From positions 63,374,652 to 63,438,651 of the forward strand of contig CM036755.1 in the NCBI GenBank assembly GCA_020796225.1: DNA of 64,000 nucleotides, written 5' to 3'. Positions 11,155 to 22,290 of this stretch are shown in pieces. The DNA comes from Arion vulgaris. Lineage: Eukaryota > Mollusca > Gastropoda > Stylommatophora > Arionidae. The notes beneath the pieces are model-generated. The model did no database searches, was not told the origin of the DNA, and worked only from the letters and a program-made list of their open reading frames with translations. The stretch's first letter is position 1, and each line of letters starts with the position of its first letter. A program made the position numbers and the translations under genes.

Positions 11155-11652
11155 GTGTTCAAGTAGAGCACGTAAATTAACCCTTGGCAGTTCAACTTCG
11201 AGAAGAGCAGCTTTAAAATTGCTGTCCTGGCAAAACTCATTAGAAAAAGTGAAAAATAAAATTCTTACAAAACTACTTCACCATCTTCTAAATTAAATCG
11301 GGTACCCTCGCCGGTGGTACGGAGTTCGTGCACTGAATCTGAAATCTTCCTCTGTAAGAAAGAAATCGGAGCAAACAAGGATAACCCTTTCGCTGGTAAA
11401 TACTTTCCAAAGACGGTTCTAAAATAGCTACTCTTTGTTTCTAGGTCACAAACGTGAATGTACGCCTACAGCAGTGACAGTAGAAATGTATAGCATGTTA
11501 ACACATCTTTAGCTAAAAAGGAGAGACAATAACAGACGTGTTAACGCGTCTTTAGCAATGAATGGGAAAAACGTATATACACGTTCTTAGCAGCTAAAGG
11601 GAATCACCGAAGTGCAATGATGATGGTCTTATCAATCAATCAATCAATTACA
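11155..11652 (-). mobile_element. SINE-R with (ATCA)n tail
   Basis: Shares the CTTGGCAGTTCAACTTCGAG... block, the GTACGGAGTTCGTGCACTG block and the CACCGAAGTGCAATGATGAT block with the copies at 37000-37262, 39500-39940 and 60060-60600. It ends in (TCAA)n. A 190-base segment at about 11405-11595, containing two GTTAACRCRTCTTTAGC repeats, is extra relative to the other copies. The strand shown is nominal, because the tRNA-like end is poorly preserved. Confidence 0.65.
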
Positions 11653-11693
11653 AGATAGCTATATGTACTATTGCAACGTTTCTTCGTCCACTC

Positions 11694-12355
11694 CATACAT
11701 CAACTTGAATATGTTCAAGAGAGAAGTGATCAGTCTCATACATCAACTTGAATATGTTCAAAGAGAGAAGTGAGCAGTCTCATACATCAACTTGAATATG
11801 TTCAAAGAGAGAAGTGAGCAGTCTCAAACATCAACTTGAATATGTTCAAAGAGAGAAGAGAGTCATCTCATACATCTACTTGAATATGTTCAAAGAGAGA
11901 AGTGGTCAGTCGCATTCATCAATTTGAATATGTTCAAAGAGAGAAGTGGTCAGTCTCATACATCAACTTGGATATGTTCAAAGAGAGAAGTGGTCAGTCT
12001 CATACATCAACTTGAATATATTCAAAGAGAGAAGTGATCAGTCTCAAACATGAACTTGAATATGTTCAAAGAGAGATGGTGTCAGTCTCATACATCAACT
12101 TGAATATGTTCAAAGAGAGAAGTGATCAGTCTCATACATCAACTTGAATCTGTTCAAAGAGAGAAGTGATCAGTCTCAAACATGAACTTGAATATGTTCA
12201 AAGAGAGAAGAGAGTCAGTCTCATACAACAACTTGAATATGTTCAAAGAGAGAAGTGATCAGTCTCATACATCAACTTGAATATGTTCAAAAAGAGAAGT
12301 GATCAGTCTCATACATCAACTTGAATATGTTCAAAGAGAGAAGAGAGTCAGTCTC
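11694..12355. repeat. 44-bp minisatellite, about 15 copies
   Basis: The unit begins CATACATCAACTTGAATATG and continues TTCAAAGAGAGAAGTGATCA plus GTCT. Copies are well matched, with scattered substitutions and a few 1-2 base indels, which suggests recent expansion. Confidence 0.95.
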
Positions 12356-12406
12356 GTGTTCTCGAGTTTTCTAAACAGACAATGTCACTAATGACAGCTT
12401 AAAAAA

Positions 12407-12634
12407 AAGTTAATTGCATATCCTTTACAGGACCTTGTGAATCAACCCCAGCTTTTAACGCTGTTTGTGATTTTTCCTTTCAGTAGTTTGTCATTGCTTT
12501 CTGAACAGGTGGAGCTATCGTCCTTTGTAAATCACGCGAAACAATTTGCAACCAAATTGTCCGCAGCGTGATTCGAACTCTGAACGTCGGGGTTAATAGA
12601 CCGAGTCACTATCCCCTAAGCCACAGACGCCACC
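12407..12634 (-). mobile_element. SINE-N, second copy
   Basis: Closely matches 5413-5656. The minus-strand head has GGCTTAGGGGATAGTGACTC (A box) and AGTTCGAATCACGC (B box). The anticodon-like loop CTATTAA resembles a tRNA-Asn type. No clean target duplication is seen. Confidence 0.8.
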
Positions 12635-13068
12635 GGTAAGAGTTACATATGTATTATGTAAACATCACACAATTTTTAACTTTATTAGAGATATTCAGGA
12701 AGTATTTTATCAGTGCCACAGTTTTGAGATGTTTGATTTGTGCCGAGTTGTTTTGTTCATGTGTGCGTTTTTTTCTGGAGATCTCCTGTATTATTGCTGG
12801 AGCTACGAGTTTTTAGAGGCAACACTCCCAGTATGTGACGTGCATTTCTCCGTAGGTCGGCCTCTCTCTCTTTAAAACGACAGTAGGTTGCTCTTTAAAG
12901 ATAATTGTTTGTATGTTGTTCTTATACAGCAATGAGAAATGAAGAATTGTTTGTATGTTGTTCTTGTAAGATATCTTGCCTACTTGTATGCACTTATTTT
13001 TATTAGATATCATTTTCATGCTCAATACATTTGTTCTCTTTAACTATACATATAAACAGTCAGACACT

Positions 13069-13430
13069 TCGACAGAGATGAAGTACCTAGGGGTACTAGG
13101 GGGGACAGATACTAGGGTAACAAGAAGAGACCGATTTTGAGAAATGAAGACATCAGGAAAAAAGTGGGTACAACATCAATACTACACTTCATCAAGAAAC
13201 AACAAATTAAATGATTCGGCCACATAAGTAGATTACCAACAGACAGTGCACCTAAAAGAGCAATACTGCTCCGATACAATGGTACAAAACAAAAAGGCCG
13301 GCCACGCAAAGATAGACCTCCCAGAGATAATAGAAGGCGACAGAAAGACACTATCTACGAAGCGCACACAGGGTCCATTATAGGAAATCTCTTCTTGACC
13401 TGACGCTTTGTAGGGCAAGCAGGAGTTGGA
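13069..13430 (+). mobile_element. LINE-C subfamily 3' end
   Basis: Gives FIKKQQIKWFGHISR-like and a terminal block starting ACGCAAAGATAGACC. It is the same subfamily as 26735-28760 and its inverted copy is 51035-51400. It lies about 130 bases before receptor exon 3, so it is intronic. Confidence 0.8.
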
Positions 13431-13558
13431 GAAAAAATGTAGTCCAGCATTTCTTCCCTGTATTTTCTTAGTCATATGTGTTTCATATACATTGGCTATG
13501 TTTTCCAAAACTCCGATGAAAATGTTGTACAAATTGTAATTTTTACTTGTTTCCACAG

Positions 13559-14903
13559 GTATCGAAAAGTATGCGCGTCAGGATGGCAGATTACCAACAA
13601 ACATGCTAAAATTGCAGGCGCTTGCATTGCCTTTATAGCACTCCTCTTCTGCATTCCCTACATCATCCTCTACGGTCGAACGTCCAAGTCAGCTCCGTGT
13701 TACACAAATCAAAGGCTTCAGTGTTACATCGATGACGTATATGAAATAACAATATGGCCGTTGCTAAGCAATGCTCTTTTTTATTTCATTATATCTTTTC
13801 TTAGTTGTTCCCCTAACAGTTTTGTATACACTCGTTGGCATAACAACGAGGAAGCACATCAAACGCATTAATGAGAAAAAGCGTGGGCAAAGAAATGTGG
13901 AGTTGTCTGCAACATCAAAGTCGTCACTAAATCGAGAATTGATAGATTCCCAGAATTCATCTTCGCAATTCCAATATGGAAGCCATCTAAAAATAGATTA
14001 CGCGACGAGCGATGACGAGAGTTATACAAACTACTTAGGAAACGAAACGGAAAATGAATCAACTTAATATGTGAACAATAGATCGGTAATACATACAGAG
14101 AACAAGAAGGTATAGTGGATACTCTTGGACAAGTAAATGCAGAATCAACCACGAATAAACAGAAAACACAGTTCATAAAAACTACAGCTAGTGTATTTCA
14201 TCCGAGGTCGAAATAGATAAAACACAGTTTCTGACACCCACATTATTTTCTCAAATCCTAGCCAAACTAAAAGGGATAAAAATATCACAAATTTAGATAT
14301 AAAAACGCTTGCTTCAAGTAACGAAATGGATCAAAACAATTTCATTGATGCGAAAGGAGACAGTGTTTCTAAAACAGAAGTGTGTTTAAACACCGAAAAG
14401 AGTACAGAAAACCAGGAACCAAAACAGAAATCTTTCGCAAATTATGTTAGACGGAAGAAAATTCCTGTTATCAAACTAAAAACAAAGAAGCGCTCTATAC
14501 AAAGACCAAATAAGTCGCAGATCGTTAAGTCGTATACCAGCCATGTTGGTTGCCATCCAGCGCCGTCTACGTCTTTGGTTGTCTTCCTTCTTGTCGCTAA
14601 CTCTGTATAAGAATGTTTTCCCTGCTAAATATGCAAGTTTAAATAATGTTGAGCTGTCTGTATTCCATTTATTTCTGAGACTGTATACTAAACTGTGCTG
14701 TAATCCATTATTTGTTCTGCGATCTCAACTTCAGGCATGAATGTCTTAAACTCTTAAAAAGATGTCGAAAGCATAAACGAAAGTTAAGTAATAAATACAA
14801 TAAACTGAGCAGACTTTTTATTCTTCTTTACGATCGGTTTCATATTCTAGTGGCCAACGATAACATTAGGCCGGCAGGCTCAGGTAAAAATTCTAGGAAA
14901 TAA
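13559..14903 (+). pseudogene. Class A GPCR exon 3 (TM4 to C-terminus), plus-strand copy
   Basis: Seen: a strong acceptor TTTCCACAG ends at 13558. The exon opens in phase 2 with YRKVC, the second half of a DRY-type motif. Then TM4 (AKIAGACIAFIALLFCIPY), an ECL2 with two cysteines (CYTNQRLQC), TM5 (VVPLTVLYTLVG), an intracellular loop 3 of about 225 residues rich in S, K and N, TM6 (MLVAISAVYVFGCLPS) and TM7 with NPLFY. The tail is basic (LKRCRKHKRKL). Frameshifts near 13790, 14070-14300, 14560 and 14690 break it. A stop is possible at 14789 by comparison with the other copy, otherwise at 14903. Family: rhodopsin-type, probably peptide-receptor-like; the ligand cannot be assigned. Exons 1 and 2 are not found upstream. 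Frameshifts could partly be assembly errors. Confidence 0.85.
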
Positions 14904-15665
14904 GACCACTGTCTCGTGACCTCACATTCCAGTATTATTGTTGTATAAAGATGAATTCATTTTAGACACAACATGCTCAATCAGGTTATGTTATGTAACA
15001 AGTTAAATTTAACAATAAAGAATATTAGTATTATTAATAGTTTTCATCAATAAATAACCATGGACTCGTAAGAATTAGGTCAAATTACATAAAAAGCTTA
15101 GTGTTCTATCAAATGTGTACAAAAACAAACCTATTAAATAGGGATTGGGGGTTTTCCCGTCACAGGCTAGTCGGTCTTATGTTGCCGGCCACGCATATTC
15201 TCAGTTCAGACCTGAGACTCCAACATAAGGTCGACTAGCTCAGACGGGAACATCAAAATTTCTTTTTAATGGGGTTTGGTTTTGAAGTGTCCTGATAGAA
15301 CACTGCAGAGATTTCTGCAATTTTACACAACTCTACAAGCTCATGGTAATTTATTGATGAAAAATGTTAATAATACTGCTATTTCTTAGTGTTGAATCTA
15401 ATTTGTAACATAATTTATGTTGTATTGTTTTTGAAATGAATTTGTCTTTACCTAACAATACTACTGGAATGGAGGACCCTCAGAAGGTACTACGGAGCTC
15501 GAGCTCTGCCACTGAGATCTTCCTGTGTAAGAAATAGATCGTAGCCCACATGGTTACTTACCGAAGATGATGGTCCTATCAATTAATCAATCATTAAGCA
15601 AGATCCACCGGTTGTGGTCTGATTTCTTATCATTTTACCTGAGCTCGCCGGCCTGATATTATCGG
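14865..15665. mobile_element. Foldback (palindromic) element
   Basis: Two arms of about 300 bases read towards a centre at about 15203. Arm landmarks are CCGGC...GCTCAGGTAAAA, ATTCCAGTA, AATAAATAACCATG, AGTGTTCTATCA and an inner CCCGTC...GCTAGTC stem. The inner stem pairs 15155-15187 with 15219-15250. The right arm holds a SINE-R fragment (about 15485-15600). No coding capacity. A third single arm lies at 16268-16500. Confidence 0.82.
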
Positions 15666-16267
15666 AGGCCTGATCCATACTATGAGACAGATTCATCAGT
15701 GCCCATATGTTGAGGCAAAGGAAGAGTATGGGGAGGGGGCAGCAGGTGACCAGTCCTAGTAAATGCTTCTAAAATTGTTGGGGTGAAATGGTGAATTATT
15801 TGTTTCTCGCACCTGCATTTTACATGCTAGTTGGATACATGCGATTGACTGTTACTGACTAACTATGGTTTAAGTATTTATAAGATGTCTATATTTCTAT
15901 ACATAGAGCCAGCAATCAAAATCTAATCTGCATCTAGTCTTCTCTATTTTCGTGTAGTAAATTATTAACTAAAACATTTTTATTCATTTTGCTTCCTGGA
16001 AAAATTTGTGTTTACGCCATGAATGTATTGCCTTTATAAAAATTCACGTCAGTTGGAATTCCTCCTTTGAGGTTTCCTCATAGCTAGCTCTGTATGATTC
16101 GTTTCACAGGAGTCATGTCAGTGGAAGTCGATATATGAGTTTCCTTTATGAAACTCTACTTCAGTTATTATTCCTCCGAGGGTTCATCTATCTACAGTCA
16201 ACTATAAATAACTAGGTCAGACAACTGCCTTGGGGTTCCCTGACCTAGATCAAGAAAAGGTGGCGGA
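15666..16267. other. Non-coding IR1 sequence with a weak direct repeat
   Basis: 16035-16100 and 16150-16200 share TTCACGTCAGTTGGAATTCC-like sequence. No gene is seen. Confidence 0.5.
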
Positions 16268-16500
16268 AAATATAGAGTTTGATTGAACACTACACTTTTT
16301 GCAATTTTACTCAATTCTGTGAGTCTATGGTTATTTATTGGTGAAAAATATTCATAATATTGATATTTTCCATATTGTTAAACTTAACTTGTTGCAGAGT
16401 ATAGTTTCGATTTAGCATTTTTGTGTTGATTTTAACATGAATTCTTCCTATATACCAATACTGGAATGCGAGGTCACGAGGGGTGGTTGGGGTCTGATTT
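16268..16500. repeat. Solo arm of the foldback element
   Basis: Matches 15255-15485 in the same orientation: AACACTACACTTTTTGC, GGTTATTTATTGGTGAAAAA, ACTGGAATGCGAGGTCACGA. Confidence 0.78.
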
Positions 16501-16555
16501 CCCATAATTCTTTAAAGTTGCTCTGTATGTTTCGCTTGTGAGGTGTTTCATTTTA

Positions 16556-16705
16556 CTGCTGTAGATATAGAGGACAATATAGAGGACGCTGCTGGATTTG
16601 TTGAGGTAGAGATCCAGAGCACATATGGACATGTCGGAGTGCTACGATGAAAAATCCTCTGATAGCTTCAATATAGTGGACAAGACTGTAGGATGTTCTC
16701 TGGAG
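16556..16705 (+). mobile_element. LINE-G extreme 3' end
   Basis: Matches the CPKC-finger end of LINE-G at 3180-3290: GACGCTGCTGGATTTGTTGA, ACATGGACATGTC-type block. Contains the empty site for the LINE-C insertion found in the other IR1 arm. Confidence 0.7.
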
Positions 16706-16867
16706 TCTCTGTTTGAGATTTGAATACAGTATCATTCATGTTCTGTAGTTATTGGAAGTTACAAGTAATTTCAGTTTATAATGTCAACTGGGCACCTGTA
16801 GCATAAACGATAGGGAGCTCAATTACAACATATGTGTGCTTGGTTTAGTCACCGTGGCGGAGCAATT

Positions 16868-17000
16868 TGAAGCAAATTCGTTCCCGTGAATTTTTTCAAA
16901 CGGTAAAAATAGACCTCACCTTTCAGAAATCAATGGCAAACTACTGAACGTATAAATGGTGACTAGAAAATCGACAACTCGTTTACTGTGTTTAATGACG
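16868..17000. repeat. Dispersed repeat V
   Basis: TAAAAATAGACCTCACCTTT and CTACTGAACGTATAAATGGT recur at 37304-37425, 46915-47035 (inverted) and, weakly, 55700-55790. No function is evident. Confidence 0.65.
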
Positions 17001-17039
17001 AATTCTTATGGTTCTTATATTGATTTTACTTTGTTGTCC

Positions 17040-17345
17040 TCTGTCTCTAGTAATATGACGCCCAAACACCATGGCTCCAGATCATATAAAGGCTATGACA
17101 AAAAAAAAGATCGTAAGGCGTAGATCCGAAATAAATATGGTACAACGGATCGTTATGGCAAATTGTCCTAGTAAATAAACGGCTGGCTGAAATCGACTGC
17201 TGAAAACGACTGGCATAGTCCCCATGGGCGCATAATCGCACAACGTAAAACCATTCTTGTCAAAGATCAATTATATATCACAAAAAAGAATAGATCAAAT
17301 TGCCCGTGAAGAACGGAGCAGAGAAAGAAAAAGGGCGAAGACTCT
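17040..17345 (+). mobile_element. Diverged SINE-1 relative (3' portion)
   Basis: GGCTGAAATCGACTGCTG, ACGTAAAACCATTCTTGTCA and GATCAAATTGCCCGTGAAGA correspond to the SINE-1 3' half. The head and core are replaced by other sequence. Confidence 0.6.
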
Positions 17346-17640
17346 GTCTCATATGAAGATGAAGTGATGGGATTTATCTAAAGCTTTTGTATCATATCAA
17401 TGAGACGGAGTCACCGATAGCGAAGTTGATAATACTATGTGCTATTGGTCACGTATCTCATAAATTCAGAGTTCGAGTTCAGCTTGAGGTCAAACATTTC
17501 CAGTGTGTTGCTACACGAAACCCTGTTTCTTTATGGGGTCTAAAACTACAAGTACTTCAGGGTCGAAGGCTCGCTTGAATAGTTATTGGTTAGTAAACTG
17601 ACGTCATGGCACTCCAGTGCAGGCCTGGGGGCTCGGTCTA
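17345..17640. repeat. Dispersed segment also at 46240-46595 and 44065-44395
   Basis: Three copies share CATCACTTCATC, CGGTGACTCCGTCTC and GCTTGAGGTCAAACATTT. 44065-44395 sits at the junction of the two big inverted repeats. No coding. Confidence 0.75.
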
Positions 17641-17905
17641 CAACAGATATCGAAGAGTATGCATACTGATGGTTCCCGTGGCTCGCTGATTAACACACTT
17701 CTCACCCCATAGGACTCGGTCCCCTCTCACAAGAACTGACCTTAAGCCCTGCTGTCGAGGCATTGCACAAAGCACGAACTCCGTTGCTCCGACAACAATC
17801 CTTGGTGTCTCTGGACAAAAATGCATTCGTGAACTGGGAACGGCGCAGTCGGATTCGAACCCAGGATCACTTAGACTCTGAGGCAATGGCTTATGAATGA
17901 CGAGG
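17640..17905 (-). mobile_element. SINE-T, tRNA-derived
   Basis: The minus strand has a B-box-like GGTTCGAATCCGACTGCGCC-type block preceded by the tRNA-like head, then the body GGTGTCTCTGGACAAAAATG and GCACGAACTCCGTTGCTCC. The inverted partner is at 46010-46250. Confidence 0.75.
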
Positions 17906-18023
17906 GATATTAGTAATTCGGAAAGCAAGTCTTCGCATAAAACACAGTCAGGTGCGTTATATTAAGAACCATTACTTTATGCCTGAATTCATAACGGAAG
18001 AAAGAACATTGACTGTCATAGAG

Positions 18024-19190
18024 ACACCACTACTCTAGGCAGGTTATGCGGACACCACTACTCTAGAGCGGGGTTGTGTGGACTCACTACTCTAGGCAGG
18101 TTGTGCGGACACCACTACTCTAGGCCATGAGTTATGCGGGCCCCACTACTCTAGGCAGGTTGTGCGTTCCACTACTCTAGGCTGGTCATGAATTTCCTCT
18201 AGGTGGGATGTGCCATTCCCCACTACTCTAGGTGGGATGTGCGTTCCCACTACTCTAGGCAGGTTGTGCGTTTTTCTCTAGGCTGGTCATGCGTTCCCAC
18301 TACTCTAGGTGAGTTTGTGCGTTCCCACTACTCTGGAGTGGGATGTGCGTTCCCCACTACTCTAGGCCAGTTGTGCGTTCCCACTACTCTGGGCAGTTAT
18401 GCGGACCCCACTACTCTGGGCGGGTTGTGCGTTCACTACTCCTATAGGCTGGTCATGTTCCCACTACTCTAGGCTGGTCATGCGTTCCCACTACTCTAGG
18501 TGGGATGTGCGTTCCCACTACTCTCGGTGGGATGTGCATTCCCTACTCTAGGCAGGTTGTGCGTTCCCCTTTCTCATAGGCAGGTTGTGCGGACCCCACT
18601 ACTCTAGGTGGGATGTGCGTTCCCACTGCCTAGGCCTTGAGTTGTGCGTTCCCACTACCACAGGCAGGTTGTGCGGACACCACTACTCTAGGCAGGTTAT
18701 GCGGACCCCACTACTCTAGGCGGGTTGTGCGTTCCCACTACTCTAGGCGGGTTGTGCGGACACCACTACTCTAGGCAGGTTGTGCGTTCCCACTACTCTA
18801 GGCGGGTTGTGGACCCCACTACTCTAGGTGGGATGTGCGTTCCCCACTTCTAGGGGGTTGTGCGGAATCCACTACTCTGAGGCAGGTTATGCGGACACCA
18901 CTACTCTGGGCAGGTTATACGGACCCCACTACTCTAGGTGGGATGTGCGTTCCCCACTACTCCTAGGCGGGTTGTGCGTTCCCACTACTCTAGGTGGGTT
19001 GTGCAGGACACCACTACTCCTAGGCAGGTTGTGCACGTTCCCTACTCTAGGCGGGTAATGCTATGTGTCGGGAAGTGTGGGAGCTAAGACTCCTGCTCTG
19101 GGCAGGTTGTGCTATGTCGGGAAGTGAGAACTAAGACTCCACTACTAGGCAGGTAATGCTATGTCAGGAAGTGTGAGGCTAAGACTCTTA
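18024..19190. repeat. 27-28-bp minisatellite, about 42 copies
   Basis: Unit CACTACTCTAGGCAGGTTGT plus GCGGACC or GCGTTCC variants (GGTGGGATGT alternates with GGCAGGTTGT). The last 140 bases shift to a longer variant with GCTATGTCGGGAAGTGTG. Mirrored in IR1 right arm. Confidence 0.95.
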
Positions 19191-19314
19191 CTCTAAGACA
19201 GCTCCGTGGGGAGACTATGACTACTGCAACGAACATTACATTCATTTTTGTACAAACTTCGTACTCTTCAATGAATAAATCTTGTTTATATTTACGGAAC
19301 ATCGTCTTCGACTT

Positions 19315-19592
19315 CAGACGCTCCACATCGATCACTTATTACCTACCCTTTGTGATTTGTATGTGATCTGAGCCTAGAACGATTGTGCATTGTGACAGTT
19401 ATGCGCCTGGTAAGCCAGCACATCCTCTTTCTGCGACGCTTTTTATTTACTAGGGTAGCTTATCTAGACCCCTACATCAGTTGTTTTTTACGATATGCCG
19501 TGTAGGTCGCAGTGTTACCACTCTTTGCTCCCCTTGTGAGTCCCAGCTGCACACGGGCGTTTACGGAACTAAAACCTGGTAGATATCTTAGT
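19315..19592 (-). mobile_element. SINE-2
   Basis: Minus-strand copy: head with GGAGCAAAGAGTGGTAACAC, core, GCGTCGCAGAAAGAGGATGT and a 3' end GAACGTTCGAAG-type block. Partner at 44480-44720. Confidence 0.78.
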
Positions 19593-19724
19593 GAAGACTT
19601 GTCTCATCTGTTTCCGGACACTGAGATATCTTATCTGTGAAGATGCTCCTGAACAAGTGGGGGTGCACGCCACTGGTCGATGGGACATTTGTTGTTGCTT
19701 GTTTTCATACATATTTCTATCTAC

Positions 19725-19995
19725 CAGGTAGGGGTCTGGACGAATGGATTTGCACTGCTACCATGCGAGACCCCGGGTTCAAGCCTCGCTAAGTCAGGAG
19801 TTTTTCTGTCGGGAACACAAAGAAAAATCCTGACCAGAATAGTTTCGTGATGAATAGTGCATGTTCGCTTTTTGATTGATTGAACCATCATCATTGCACT
19901 TCGGTGAGTAACCATGTGTGCTCGATTTCTTTCTTACACAGGAAGATCCTAGCTGCAGTGCATGAACTCCGTAGTACCGTCGTGGGTCCCCGAAC
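19725..19995 (+). mobile_element. tRNA-like SINE head with TTGA tail, abutting a SINE-R 3' end
   Basis: 19735-19800 is tRNA-like with B box GGGTTCAAGCC. The unit ends TTTTTGATTGATTGA at about 19877, resembling the tail of LINE-E at 62735-62746. The SINE-R block TGCACTTCGGTGAGTAACCA follows directly. Confidence 0.62.
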
Positions 19996-20226
19996 ATACC
20001 TTATTGTAAACATACTGAATTAACGGAAAAAGCAACAATGCATCTGTTGATAGTTTTGTCTTTGAAAACACCATTATATTTTGAATGAAAATTACTCAGC
20101 AGATAAGTCATTCACTGCATGTTATCACAATTAACTATGGAGCACATTTTTATGACATGTACTTTGTTTGTATTGTTTTACATATAAAGTGTAGTGAGAC
20201 TTTACAAACACCCTGCTTAAAATAAT

Positions 20227-20667
20227 GTTTCCACCACTCCACTTTTACTATGCTGAAACAATGTCTCCACTGCTCCACTTTTATGCTGAAACAATGTCTC
20301 ACCCTCCCACTTTTACTATGCTGAAACAATGTCTCCACTGCTCCACTTTTACTATACTGAAACAATGTCTCACTGCTCCACTTTTACTATGCTGAAACAA
20401 TGTCTCCTGCTCCACTTTATACTGTGAAACAATGTCTCCACCACTCCACTTTTACTATGCTGAAACAATGTCTCCACTGCTCCACTTTACTATGCACAAA
20501 CAATGTCTCCACCACTCCACTTTTACTATGCTGAAACAATGTTCCACCACTCCACTTTTACTATGCTGAAACAATGCTCTCCACCACTCCACTTTACTAT
20601 GCTGAAACAATGTCTCCACCTCCACTTTTACTATGCTGAAACAATGTTTCAAACTCTCCACTTTACC
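20227..20667. repeat. 36-bp minisatellite, about 12 copies
   Basis: Unit CCACTTTTACTATGCTGAAA plus CAATGTCTCCACTGCT, with one-base deletions in several copies. ORFs through it on either strand are repeat artefacts. Confidence 0.94.
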
Positions 20668-21355
20668 ATCTTAAAGATTTCGATATCATTTTTCTGTTCA
20701 TTAATAGTTTTGATTTTATTGTTAGTTTTTATTTTTGTTCTGCTTCCAATTTGTATGTAGTATTATTGTTTATAAATGATAGTATATTTACTATTAATTT
20801 ACCAAACTCTTATCTGCATTCTTAGCAGCCAGTCATGTTATGGAGATTTTTGTAAAGATATCTACCTTGTGTAGTCTGTTCTTTTATATCTTATTTTTGG
20901 TATCTGCATGGCTCAAAAATGATTTGAAAATTAAAAAATAGCGTTTCTATCTGCAAGCGTCTCGTTTTGTGTATCATAGTGTTTTAATGTTTGTTTACTT
21001 CAGTTTCAAATTGTTTTAGTCGATTCTCGAACTAAGATGGTATAACAAAGGTTGCAAACACCAGACCTATGGATAAGAACGGGGCTGGTACCCATAGTTA
21101 TCCAGCGAAGGGAGAAAATGACAGTGGGTTTGGTAATCTCTGCGAAGGACAGTTGAGTGGAACCCCTGGGAATGTGGAATAGGGGGACATAATAAACATA
21201 CCAATTTTTTGCTTGAGGATCTGAGGGTGCTGCTATCCTAGAAGCCATAATAAAACAGTAAAAGATCATGAAAAGTAGAACACGGCTGTTTAAGTCTTGT
21301 GTAGTTAGAAGCATAGAAATGAGCAATTATTTTTGTTTTGTATACACGGAAGAGA
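20668..21355. other. Non-coding, nothing recognised
   Basis: AT-rich. A GC-richer island at 21050-21240 has no family members in the window. Confidence 0.5.
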
Positions 21356-22290
21356 TAACAAACTGGTTTTCCAGCCACATCAGGTGTCAGACAAGGATGT
21401 GTAATCTCAGCTTTAATCATTATTATGGATAAAATAATTGAAGTCAAATTCAGATAATGATGACATGAATGAACTGATTTTCGCAGACGATCAGTAGACG
21501 TGCACCAAAAAGAACAAGACCTACAACATACTGACAACTTGAACCAAAATTGTAAATCACTTATTGTGAAAATCAATAGCTTGCTAAAGCCAAGAATAAT
21601 GAATATATGGAGAAAACATAATAAACCGACATCACAGTGTGACGGTACAGTCACAGTGCGGTAAGTTGTAACGACGTGATTCAGTAATTTCACTGCGGGC
21701 CAGGACGAAAATGATAAGTCTTTAAAGTGAATACTACTTACATAATATTGTCTTCAATTTTGCAAAACGATAAATAGAAAACTACCAATATAAGAGTAGT
21801 AATGTACGAAATGTAGTATTATAGCCTGTAAACCTACGTTACTTTAAAATAATGTAATCTCCTTCTGTGTCTGAGACTCGAGCTTTCTGCGCGGCGATGA
21901 TCCGTATTTTATTCAGAAGTAGGATCTGTGTTGCATTTGCCTCTTTAGGAAGAATATTCACAGAAGATGGAAGGCTAGAGTGCAAAAAGCAAATGCTGTA
22001 ACCTACCAGCTAGTCCCATTGTTAAGGCACCCACACATCTCACTGACAGCTAAACAACAGATGATCATGTTCATGCCTACTCTGTGTTACCAGGGTCAAA
22101 CATGGACAATGAACAAAACACAACCGCAAAAAAATAACTACATGTGAAATGTGATACCAACGAAAAGTTACCAACACCAGAAAAGACAAAAATCACCAAC
22201 ATCAGCATTAAAAAGAAAGTTGGGACAGAACCTTGCTTGAATTACATTCAGAAACAAAGAATGAAGTGGTTCAGGCACTTCATGTCTTAC
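21356..22290 (+). mobile_element. LINE-C remnant, RT motif B to C-terminus
   Basis: TSGVRQGCVISALIIIMDKI (motif B), ELIFADDQ (motif C), GRIFTEDGRLE, KANAVTYQLVPLLRHPHISL and PTLCYQGQTW, with many frameshifts. A 200-base insertion or diverged part lies at about 21700-21900. Confidence 0.75.

Larger units (their letters stand above)
12852..19640. repeat. IR1 left arm of a long imperfect inverted duplication
   Basis: The whole segment matches the reverse complement of 44395-51577 in the same order: LINE-C 3' end, receptor exon 3, foldback palindrome, SINE pieces, SINE-T, 27-bp minisatellite and SINE-2. Homology is lost at about 12852/51577 (outer) and about 19640/44395 (inner). Differences are mostly one-base indels, plus a LINE insertion in the right arm. 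Confidence 0.92.

Noticed and set aside
11694..12355. CRISPR-like regular array
   Set aside because: Units are contiguous with no unique spacers, in a eukaryotic context; it is a plain minisatellite.
18203..19058. Open frames of 76-89 codons across the 27-bp repeat, rich in PTTLG and HYSR
   Set aside because: They are translations of the minisatellite. Frames open because the unit lacks stops, and they break whenever a unit changes length.
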